Shown here one piece after another: positions 1 through 5,297 of a stretch of DNA of 6,630 nucleotides. The position numbers and the translations under genes were made by a program. The stretch spans positions 1-6,630 of the forward strand of contig JAOUMI010000031.1 in the NCBI GenBank assembly GCA_029881555.1, written 5' to 3'. The stretch's first letter is position 1. Every line of letters begins with the position of its first letter. This DNA comes from Candidatus Bathyarchaeota archaeon (lineage in GTDB: Archaea > Thermoproteota > Bathyarchaeia > Bathyarchaeales > Bathyarchaeaceae). The notes below the pieces were generated by a model. It ran no database searches. It was not told the DNA's origin and was given only the letters and a program-made list of their open reading frames with translations.

Positions 1-2
1 TG

Positions 3-557
3 TTCGAAGAATCGTATCTAGGTGTAGAGTTGTTCAAAAGGTTTTACGATGTCTCGCCTGTTTTCAACTTCAATGAGTGCTTCTTGGATAAGGAGGAGTT
101 TATTCCAACAAGGGAGACACTTCACACGCTTCACTCCAGATTTGGAAAGTTAGCGGTATACTCAGAAAAATCTAGAACTCAGGCCATGTACCTTGTGGAA
201 AAGAACGGTTTTAGAAAGTACTTCGATGAGAATGGGCTCATCTTTTACGAAGAATTAGTCAAGTCTGAAAGTGAACAGCTTGGCAAGCCGAACCCAACTG
301 TACTCATCGAAATGGTTGAGAAACTTGTGGGAAATGTCAGCAAGGTCGCATACGTGGGAGACACCGTTGCAGACGCGCTGTTGGTGAAAGGTGCTCGTTT
401 ACAAGGCTTATCCAACCTATTATTTCTCGGAGTTCTCTGCTCGTCTCAGTATCCAGATGAGCTTCTATCTCAGTTTATGAGATACGACGCTGACGCTGTT
501 ATGACAGACGTAAACGACATTCCGTATCTGTATGCTAGTCTAGGAGGAGAAATTTGA
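3..557 (+). CDS. HAD-superfamily (subfamily IA) phosphatase, 5'-truncated by window edge; candidate histidinol-phosphate phosphatase
   Basis: The reading frame is open from the left edge (frame 3), so the true start and the N-terminal DxD nucleophile motif lie outside; 184 residues are visible. The remaining HAD motifs are present: the motif II serine in LAVYSEKSR, the motif III lysine in GKPNPT, and motif IV GDTVAD in VAYVGDTVADALL. A helical cap segment sits ahead of motif II, as in subfamily IA. The protein resembles the small HAD group (TIGR01548-like) that I recall being linked or fused to imidazoleglycerol-phosphate dehydratase in some lineages. Its TGA is 1 bp from the hisB ATG, so the two are co-transcribed and probably translationally coupled. 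The operon has no other phosphatase in view, so dephosphorylation of L-histidinol phosphate is the natural inferred role. The HAD fold is seen; the substrate is inferred. An in-frame TTG at 30 is not the real start, because homologous sequence (FEESYLGVELF) precedes it. Confidence 0.85.
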   Translation, partial: FEESYLGVELFKRFYDVSPVFNFNECFLDKEEFIPTRETLHTLHSRFGKLAVYSEKSRTQAMYLVEKNGFRKYFDENGLIFYEELVKSESEQLGKPNPTVLIEMVEKLVGNVSKVAYVGDTVADALLVKGARLQGLSNLLFLGVLCSSQYPDELLSQFMRYDADAVMTDVNDIPYLYASLGGEI

Positions 558-558
558 A

Positions 559-1137
559 ATGCGAGAGGCGAGAGTGGAAAGAAAGACAACTGAGGTTGAC
601 ATAGTCGTTGAGCTAAACGTTGACGGAAGGGGGAAAGGAAACGTGAAGACAGGCATCAAATTCCTAGACCACCTCCTCACAACCTTGACGAAACACTCCC
701 TCTTCGACCTAAAAGTCAAAGCTAAGGGAGAGCTGAAGCACCACGTATGCGAAGATGTGGCTCTGGCACTCGGAGAGGCACTGAATCAAGCTCTGGCGGA
801 CAAGAAGGGCATTAGAAGATTTGGTTCAGCGTTTGTTCCGATGGACGACTCCCTAGCGAGAGCTGTGGTAGACTTGGGTGGAAGACCCTACTCCAACCTC
901 GACCTCAAACTTGGGGGCACCAAGATCGAAAACCTGAAAACCGAGGACATTGGGCACTTTATCGCTTCCTTTGCTCAAGCCTCCAAGTTAAGCCTACACC
1001 TAACCGTCCTCTACGGCACCAACGAGCACCACAAGATTGAGGCTGCAACAAAAGCCCTAGCAATCGCTTTGAGAGAGGCTGTGACAAAAGAGCCGAGGAT
1101 GGCTGGCCAAGTTCCCAGCGCAAAAGGAGTGCTGTAA
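559..1137 (+). CDS. hisB: Imidazoleglycerol-phosphate dehydratase
   Basis: This enzyme dehydrates D-erythro-imidazole-glycerol phosphate to imidazole-acetol phosphate, step 6 of histidine synthesis, in the cytoplasm. The 192 residues match the monofunctional enzyme, without the N-terminal phosphatase domain of the enterobacterial HisB. Visible hallmarks are FLDHLL (35-40), HHVCED (61-66), GTNEHHKIEA (153-162) and the C-terminal VPSAKGVL. The two HHxxE-type motifs supply the His/Glu ligands of the paired manganese ions. The usual MDEA loop reads MDDS here (95-98), a conservative change. The ATG follows a strong GGAGGAGA about 9 bases upstream, which lies inside the end of the HAD gene. The hisA start is 4 bp downstream with no hisH between. 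Arginine codons are nine AGA/AGG and one CGA, the local host-like pattern. Confidence 0.97.
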   Translation: MREARVERKTTEVDIVVELNVDGRGKGNVKTGIKFLDHLLTTLTKHSLFDLKVKAKGELKHHVCEDVALALGEALNQALADKKGIRRFGSAFVPMDDSLARAVVDLGGRPYSNLDLKLGGTKIENLKTEDIGHFIASFAQASKLSLHLTVLYGTNEHHKIEAATKALAIALREAVTKEPRMAGQVPSAKGVL

Positions 1138-1141
1138 CGAA

Positions 1142-1867
1142 GTGCTCGTAATACCAGCCGTTGACGTGATGCAAGCGAAATGCGTTCGCCTCGTTAAGGG
1201 CGATCCCACCAAGATGAAAGTTTACTTTGACAACCCTGTGGAGGCAGCTAGTCGATGGGCAGATCAAGGGGCAAAGCTCGTCCATTTAGTAGACCTTGAC
1301 GCCGCCATCGGCATTGGACAAAACATCGAAACAATAGGAAAGATCGTTAAGGGCGTTCCAGTGAAGACGCAGGTCGGCGGTGGAATCAGAACCCTAGAAA
1401 AAGCCGGGAAACTGTTCAGGCTGGGAGCTTACAGAGTGATCTTTGGAACAGCCTGCATCTTGAACTCGACACTATTAGAAGAGGCGGTTCACCGCTTTGG
1501 GTCAGATCGGGTCGCCGCTGCCGTAGACACAACGGGGAAAGGCAAAGTAGCGTTTCACGGCTGGAGAACCAGATCGGAAGTCGACTACTTGGACCTAGCC
1601 CGCTCCGTTGAACTAATGAAAGTTGGAGCCATAATCTTCACCTCAGTGAGTGTGGATGGAACTTTGAAGGGACCGCCCATTGAGCGGATTCGCAGAGTTG
1701 TGAGCGCGGTTAGAACTCCGGTGGTTGCCTCCGGCGGCATAGGGAATCTAGAAGATTTAGTTAACGTAGCTCGAACAGGTGTAGAAGGAGCTATAGTGGG
1801 CACCGCACTTTATGAGGAAAAGTTTACTCTAAAACAAGCTATGGAGGCCGTGAAGAATGTTGACTAA
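1142..1867 (+). CDS. hisA: ProFAR isomerase (phosphoribosylformimino-5-aminoimidazole carboxamide ribotide isomerase)
   Basis: HisA performs the Amadori rearrangement of ProFAR to PRFAR, step 4 of the pathway, on a (beta-alpha)8 barrel. The 241-residue length is typical. Catalytic Asp8 (IPAVDV) and Asp129 (AAVDTTGK) are present, with Thr167 before the VDGTL loop. The phosphate-binding elements QVGGGIR (77-83), ASGGI (196-200) and AIVGTALY (217-224) are intact. The segment after Thr167 reads [11 protein letters not shown] rather than the common DISRDGTLxG, so one loop acid and the basic residue are replaced. The start is GTG, chosen because AAGGAGT lies about 11 bases upstream and residue 8 then falls on the expected aspartate. 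Its 3' end overlaps hisF by 11 bp. I considered a PriA-type dual HisA/TrpF enzyme, but nothing here indicates it. Confidence 0.95.
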   Translation: MLVIPAVDVMQAKCVRLVKGDPTKMKVYFDNPVEAASRWADQGAKLVHLVDLDAAIGIGQNIETIGKIVKGVPVKTQVGGGIRTLEKAGKLFRLGAYRVIFGTACILNSTLLEEAVHRFGSDRVAAAVDTTGKGKVAFHGWRTRSEVDYLDLARSVELMKVGAIIFTSVSVDGTLKGPPIERIRRVVSAVRTPVVASGGIGNLEDLVNVARTGVEGAIVGTALYEEKFTLKQAMEAVKNVD

Positions 1868-2666
1868 AAGGATAATTCCCTGCCTCGACGTCAAAGACGG
1901 AAAAGTTGTCAAGGGAGTGCGATTCAAGAACCTGAAGATAGAGGGGGACCCAGCGAAGCTTGCCGCGATATACGAGCAACAGGGAGCAGACGAACTAGTT
2001 TTTCTCGACATAACAGCCTCCTACGAAAAGAGAGGCACAATATTAGATGTCGCAAAAAGAACCGCTGACACAGTGTCAATCCCATTCACAGTGGGCGGAG
2101 GCATCAGAAACCTAACAGACATCCAAAACCTGCTCAACTCTGGAGTAGACAAGGCTTCTATAAACACGGCAGCCGTAAAGGACCCAACACTCATCAAGCG
2201 AGCTGTCGAAGCCTTCGGCAGCCAGTGCATCGTTATTGCGATTGACGCCAAAAGAGTTTACGTGAAAACCTCTGTTCCAGATAAAGTAGTTGTGGACACA
2301 CCTCAGGGTCGGTGCTGGTGGGAAGTCTACATTGAAGGAGGCAACAAACCCACGGGACTAGACGCTATATCGTGGGCGATGAGGGTGAAGGAACTTGGAG
2401 CCGGAGAACTCTTGCCCACAAGCATGGACTACGACGGAACACAAGATGGCTACGACATCTCCTTAACAAGAACCATACGTGAAAGAACGAATCTTCCCGT
2501 AATCGCAAGTGGGGGAGCTGGAAGCCTAGAGCACATCTTTGAGGTTTTGACCGAGGGCAAAGCTGACGCTGCTTTGGCGGCATCTATCTTCCATCGGTCG
2601 CAGTATTCTGTTGGAGAGGTAAAGAGGTACCTTACTGAAAGGGGAGTTCGCGTGCGTCTCGTATGA
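1857..2666 (+). CDS. hisF: Imidazole glycerol-phosphate synthase, cyclase subunit
   Basis: HisF condenses PRFAR with ammonia to give imidazole glycerol phosphate and AICAR. The ammonia normally comes from the glutaminase HisH, which is not encoded in this window. The catalytic aspartates Asp11 (IPCLDV) and Asp130 (IAIDAK) are present, as are TVGGGIR (78-84), the TGLDAISWA and [15 protein letters not shown] stretches (166-195) and ASGGAG (217-222). At 269 residues it is longer than the usual 251-256. The extra sequence is at about 137-160, after the barrel strand carrying Asp130, an insertion I associate with archaeal HisF. The ATG overlaps the end of hisA (ATGTTGACTAA) and is preceded by GGAGG nine bases upstream, so translational coupling to hisA is likely. 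Confidence 0.96.
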   Translation: MLTKRIIPCLDVKDGKVVKGVRFKNLKIEGDPAKLAAIYEQQGADELVFLDITASYEKRGTILDVAKRTADTVSIPFTVGGGIRNLTDIQNLLNSGVDKASINTAAVKDPTLIKRAVEAFGSQCIVIAIDAKRVYVKTSVPDKVVVDTPQGRCWWEVYIEGGNKPTGLDAISWAMRVKELGAGELLPTSMDYDGTQDGYDISLTRTIRERTNLPVIASGGAGSLEHIFEVLTEGKADAALAASIFHRSQYSVGEVKRYLTERGVRVRLV

Positions 2667-2667
2667 T

Positions 2668-2673
2668 GGGAGG
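2668..2673 (+). promoter_or_regulatory. Shine-Dalgarno site that fixes the TTG start of hisIE
   Basis: GGGAGG lies 8 bases before TTG at 2682. It is the only reasonable site for hisIE, because an in-frame TGA at 2676-2678 closes the frame just upstream and no ATG comes before residue 22. The same motif could not serve the two ATGs at 2663 and 2666, which lie before or inside it and are out of frame. Confidence 0.7.
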
Positions 2674-2681
2674 CTTGAAGC

Positions 2682-3347
2682 TTGGTCCTGCAACTAAGTG
2701 AAGCTGAAGCGGAAAAGTTTGTGGAAAAGGTGAACTTTGAAAAGATGAACGGGCTTGTTCCCGTGGTGGTTCAAGACTCTTCCAACGACAGAGTTTTAAC
2801 CCAAGCATTCATGAACAGGCAAGCCTTGCAGCTGACACTGACAAGCGGCAAAATGCACTATTGGAGCCGAACAAGGAAAAGGATATGGCTCAAGGGCGAA
2901 GAGTCTGGACACCACTCTCTGCTGCAGAACGCAATCCTTGACTGTGACAACGACGCAATTCTGTTCAAGGTTCAACAGGTAGGGGTTTGCTGTCACACAG
3001 GTCAAGAAAGTTGCTTCCACAATCCCATAATTGCTGAAAAGGAGTTGGCGGTCGACGCTAAGATTCTTGAAAGAATCTATGAGGTGGTTGTTGATAGAAT
3101 CAAAAATCCTACGGAGCGGTCGTATGTCTCCAGGTTGCACAAGAAAGGGGAGGATGCGATTCTTCAAAAGATAGGTGAAGAAACCACCGAGCTTGTTCTT
3201 GCGGTGAAGGCGAACCAGCCTGAAGAGATTGTGCACGAGGCTACGGACATACTCTTTTTCATCCTAGTGCTCTTCGCCCAGAAAAACCTGAGGTTACAAG
3301 AAATTTTCAAGCAGTTAGAAAATCGCCACCGAGAAAAGACGCGTTGA
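2682..3347 (+). CDS. hisIE: Bifunctional phosphoribosyl-AMP cyclohydrolase / phosphoribosyl-ATP pyrophosphatase
   Basis: This 221-residue fusion carries out steps 2 and 3. The C-terminal HisE domain hydrolyses phosphoribosyl-ATP to phosphoribosyl-AMP, and the N-terminal HisI domain opens the adenine ring. HisI spans about residues 20-115: HYWSRTRKRIWLKGEESGHH (59-78), the metal-binding DCDND (87-91) and the zinc motif CCHTGQESCF (103-112). HisE covers about 126-218, with the MazG-like helical acidic motif GEETTE (165-170) and EATDILF (186-192). The usual SGN.Q after KGE reads SGHHS here. Translation starts at TTG, supported by GGGAGG. It follows the hisF stop by 15 bp and is the last gene of the operon. 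In many archaea the two activities are separate genes; here both domains are in one uninterrupted frame. Confidence 0.95.
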   Translation: MVLQLSEAEAEKFVEKVNFEKMNGLVPVVVQDSSNDRVLTQAFMNRQALQLTLTSGKMHYWSRTRKRIWLKGEESGHHSLLQNAILDCDNDAILFKVQQVGVCCHTGQESCFHNPIIAEKELAVDAKILERIYEVVVDRIKNPTERSYVSRLHKKGEDAILQKIGEETTELVLAVKANQPEEIVHEATDILFFILVLFAQKNLRLQEIFKQLENRHREKTR

Positions 3348-3364
3348 AAAGCATCTCAGCTTTT
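3347..3364 (+). terminator. Weak hairpin at the end of the his operon
   Basis: AAAAGC-ATCTCA-GCTTTT starts on the last base of the hisIE stop codon. It forms a 6-bp, mostly A-T stem whose second arm ends in four T, followed by GTTATC. The position directly after the last gene fits a 3' end, but the stem is weak and the T tract short, so this is a suggestion only. Confidence 0.3.
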
Positions 3365-3369
3365 GTTAT

Positions 3370-3540
3370 CTAAAACTTGTCTGAACGATAAACTTCTTTG
3401 CCTCCAACAATGGTCAAAAACGCTTCAACATCATCAACTTTATCTGCAGGTATTTCAAAGAAATTGTCAGAAAGGATGATAATATCTCTAGTTTTCCAAC
3501 TTCAATTGACCCTTTGATATTTTCTTAACGAGAAGGAAGC
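3370..3540 (-). pseudogene. Frameshifted C-terminal remnant of an amidohydrolase (YtcJ/amidohydrolase-3-like)
   Basis: Read on the minus strand, 3524-3370 encodes ENIKGSIEVGKL, then after a single-base shift DIIILSDNFFEIP, then DDVEAFLTIVGGKEVY and RSDKF followed by TAG. GSIEVGKLAD(I/L)xxL followed by xTIVGGKxVY is the characteristic C-terminal end of amidohydrolase-3 metal-dependent hydrolases. Restoring one base after CTAG (CTAGCAGAT instead of CTAGAGAT) gives the expected GKLADIIIL. Upstream the frame runs into TAA at 3527-3525. In another frame 3540-3529 reads ASFS, which would fit the segment normally just before KGS, suggesting a second small deletion. No further homology is visible before the amidinotransferase gene, so the catalytic barrel is gone. 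About 52 codons remain of a gene normally several hundred long. Confidence 0.75.
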
Positions 3541-3578
3541 TCCAAGGCGCGTCTTCCCTTCCAAGGAAAGGAAAGAAG

Positions 3579-3644
3579 CTAGCTCAGAATGTGATGAAAA
3601 ATGGCTCCCCGATCATCCCGGCGCCAGTAAAGGATCTGAGCTAG
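3579..3644. repeat. Perfect 10-bp inverted repeat around a 46-bp spacer
   Basis: CTAGCTCAGA at 3579-3588 is the exact reverse complement of TCTGAGCTAG at 3635-3644. The right arm contains the TAG stop codon of the amidinotransferase gene. The spacer contains a nested GC-rich hairpin. It could be the base of a long 3'-end stem in the amidinotransferase mRNA, or a scar marking one edge of acquired DNA. No target-site duplication or transposase is visible. Confidence 0.5.
3597..3626 (-). terminator. Terminator-like hairpin after the amidinotransferase gene
   Basis: On the minus strand, 15 to 35 bases after the TAG stop, TGGC-GCC and GG-GGA-GCCA can pair as an interrupted stem, immediately followed by ATTTTTC (plus-strand AAAAA at 3597-3601). 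A GC stem followed by a T run is an intrinsic-type terminator, and in archaea the T run alone can serve. The outer 10-bp inverted repeat encloses this hairpin. Confidence 0.45.
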
Positions 3645-4780
3645 AACCCTTTGATCTGCTTCGGGAAGTAGTCCTCGCATGTGCCCTCGCGGTACACGTC
3701 AGCCGTCGCGCAGTGCAGACCACCGCCAAACGGCGATACAGCCCAGAACGGGACGGGAATGACGTCAAAGCCCAACTTTTCAAGCTGCTTCATTTGGGCG
3801 TTCTCTTCGGCTTCTACGCACACCGTCTTCGAATCGAGCATGAGGACGTTCATAGAGAGCCAGATGCTACAGTAGGAAAGCTTGTGTTTCTTGTCATGGG
3901 CCGGGGTCGCGCATTCAACGATTTCCCAGTCATTCTTCTTAAACAGCTCCTTGAGTTCAGGCGTTAGAGGAGCCCGCCCTTTATTGCTGAGCGCCAGCCC
4001 GGGACGAAGCGGGACAAAGGTGGCGTCAATGTGCATCGGCGCCTCCTCCTTGAACGTCACCTCGTGAATGCGATGGTTGGGGAAGTGACGTCGCAACCAG
4101 CTTATGCCACCAGCGTTGGTGACTGTAGACCGCTGAACAAACAGGTCCTTCCCGAACCGAGCGACATCCGCGGCGTCGAAAAGCGGTTCAGCCTCAGTCA
4201 GGACCCAATCCTTCGCATACGTGTGCTTGATTTGCTCCTCCTTGCTTTTCGCGTTGAATTCGTTCCAGAAATTCTTCTTGTAGGTGCGTTCGGTCAAGCG
4301 GGGTTTCGGCGCTGCCTCCCATCGGAAGTTCGGATCCTCCTTGAAATACCGCTCCAGAAGCGGTCGATAGCAGAGATACTCATACCATCTGCTCCGGAAG
4401 GACATGGTCGCCTCGAGGATTTCGTTGCCGACCGTCAGCAGCAAGTCACGAGGGGGCATGCACCCAAACATGCTCTCTTGTTTCCAGTCCGGGGTCTGCA
4501 CTTGCTGGCTAAAATCCAGTGGTGTAGGTCGATCGACACGGATGCCCCGGCGCTCTAGGAGCTTGGCGAAGTTGTCCAATTGCTCCTTGACTTTCTCTTC
4601 CATCTCTTTGGGTAGCGGACCGTACTTCCCAAAGGGGTAGCCATACTCAGGCCAATCGCGCTGAATGGCTGGTTCCGGTGCTTGGACCATAGTGCCATCG
4701 GCTCGCCCGACAATGACGTGCTTCAACGGATCCCACTCGTTCCAGGAACATACGACGGTCTTCTTGTTCTCTTTGGACAT
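3641..4780 (-). CDS. Glycine amidinotransferase (GATM/StrB-family amidinotransferase)
   Basis: This family moves the amidino group of arginine to an amine acceptor, giving ornithine and a guanidino compound; with glycine the product is guanidinoacetate. The 379 residues match the mature enzyme without a transit peptide and align end to end in motif order with GATM: NEWDPLKHVIVGRA (14-27), MPPRDLLLTVGNEILEA (108-124), FDAAD (201-205), APMHIDATF (247-255), WLSMNVLMLD (307-316) and GGGLHCATADV (352-362). The catalytic triad of Asp (in FDAAD), His250 and nucleophile Cys357 is intact, so activity is likely. The ATG has a GGTGA Shine-Dalgarno nine bases upstream. It is convergent with the his operon and divergent from the next gene. 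Arginines are 21 CGN and one AGA, unlike hisB (one CGN, nine AGR), and GC is higher, suggesting transfer. The acceptor amine is not known; glycine is the default, inosamine phosphates or others possible. Confidence 0.92.
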   Translation of the reverse strand: MSKENKKTVVCSWNEWDPLKHVIVGRADGTMVQAPEPAIQRDWPEYGYPFGKYGPLPKEMEEKVKEQLDNFAKLLERRGIRVDRPTPLDFSQQVQTPDWKQESMFGCMPPRDLLLTVGNEILEATMSFRSRWYEYLCYRPLLERYFKEDPNFRWEAAPKPRLTERTYKKNFWNEFNAKSKEEQIKHTYAKDWVLTEAEPLFDAADVARFGKDLFVQRSTVTNAGGISWLRRHFPNHRIHEVTFKEEAPMHIDATFVPLRPGLALSNKGRAPLTPELKELFKKNDWEIVECATPAHDKKHKLSYCSIWLSMNVLMLDSKTVCVEAEENAQMKQLEKLGFDVIPVPFWAVSPFGGGLHCATADVYREGTCEDYFPKQIKGF

Positions 4781-5013
4781 GGGTCATTTTCACCAATCTG
4801 CTAAATCTTTACCTTCTCCTGTTGGCTTGTTCTTAAAGATTTGGGTAGAATCAAGACTGATGTTTCCTTTAAATTCTATTAATTTAATCCAAACCTCTAT
4901 TGCTCGTCTATGGTTTAATTCGAAAACTAAAAGAATTTTTCGGTTTTTCTCCCAAGATTCCTTTTTTTCTTTTACAGAGAAGAGAAGATCGTATTTCCTC
5001 TATTCAGAAATAG
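4781..5013. other. AT-rich divergent intergenic spacer with possible promoters
   Basis: The 233 bp separate the minus-strand amidinotransferase from the plus-strand pair at 5014-6630, so promoters for both should lie here. The best TATA-like stretches are TTTAAA around 4868-4874 (about 90 bases before the minus-strand ATG), TATTAATTTAAT around 4878-4889, and GGTTTAATT around 4912-4920 (about 100 bases before the plus-strand start). None has a convincing BRE, so none is called. At 4921-4942 CGAAAA and TTTTCG can form a 6-bp stem with a 10-base loop, followed by GTTTTTCTCCC; from about 4936 to 4975 the plus strand is strikingly pyrimidine-rich, including seven T in a row. I see no coding remnant. 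Confidence 0.35.
4790..4794 (-). promoter_or_regulatory. Shine-Dalgarno site of the amidinotransferase gene
   Basis: GGTGA on the minus strand, complementary to the TCACC of an archaeal 16S 3' end, sits nine bases before the ATG at 4780-4778. It supports this start; no other in-frame start upstream has such a site. Confidence 0.45.
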
Positions 5014-5262
5014 TTGGGCGAAGCATGGAAAGACCTAACTGCAGAGCAAATCCTTGGACGATACTGCTCCGTACTGAAAGACGGCGACGAATACAAAATA
5101 GGCATCAGATCGCTGACCGGTCTTATTAGCGTTAGAGATATGGGACAGATGACCTCAGGAGAACTCACCATTGTTAGACCTCGCAAAGAACAGCATTCCT
5201 TACAAGACTTCACTGGTAATGAGCGTGCGATTGAGAAAATTCTTAAGCGATGGAGGCTATAA
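5014..5262 (+). CDS. Hypothetical 82-residue protein, uncertain start
   Basis: I do not recognise this protein. The frame begins directly after an in-frame TAG (5011-5013) with TTG. There is no clear Shine-Dalgarno and no ATG before residue 43, so the start is weak. The product is soluble-looking, with no membrane segment or signal peptide. A short N-terminal helix (WKDLTAEQILGRY) is followed by strand-like stretches (DEYKIGIRSLTGLISV, GELTIVRP) and a basic C-terminal helix ending KILKRWRL. The mixed charge and ordinary third-position usage look like real coding sequence. It ends 35 bp before the aminotransferase gene on the same strand and could share its transcript. It may also be the tail of a larger gene whose upstream part was lost, since the sequence before the TAG is low-complexity. 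Confidence 0.5.
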   Translation: MGEAWKDLTAEQILGRYCSVLKDGDEYKIGIRSLTGLISVRDMGQMTSGELTIVRPRKEQHSLQDFTGNERAIEKILKRWRL

Positions 5263-5297
5263 TGTAGCGTTTGTTCTCTAGAAAGGGGAAGTAGAGG

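Noticed and set aside
2796..3236. Minus-strand open frame of 146 codons inside hisIE
   Set aside because: It lies entirely antisense to the conserved HisI and HisE domains, with no ribosome site and no recognisable motif.
3548..3576. CTTCCCTTCC/GGAAAGGAAAG near-palindrome as a hairpin
   Set aside because: The arms almost touch (two-base loop) and need a bulge; it is more likely a purine/pyrimidine-biased remnant than a functional stem.
4031..4558. Plus-strand open frame of 175 codons antisense to the amidinotransferase
   Set aside because: It is a by-product of the GC-rich codon bias on the opposite strand; the minus-strand frame holds all GATM motifs.
4665..5129. Plus-strand open frame of 154 codons running from inside the amidinotransferase gene across the spacer
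   Set aside because: Its first third is antisense to well-conserved GATM sequence, the middle is low-complexity phenylalanine/serine from the T-rich spacer, and the end is out of frame with the more plausible 82-residue protein.
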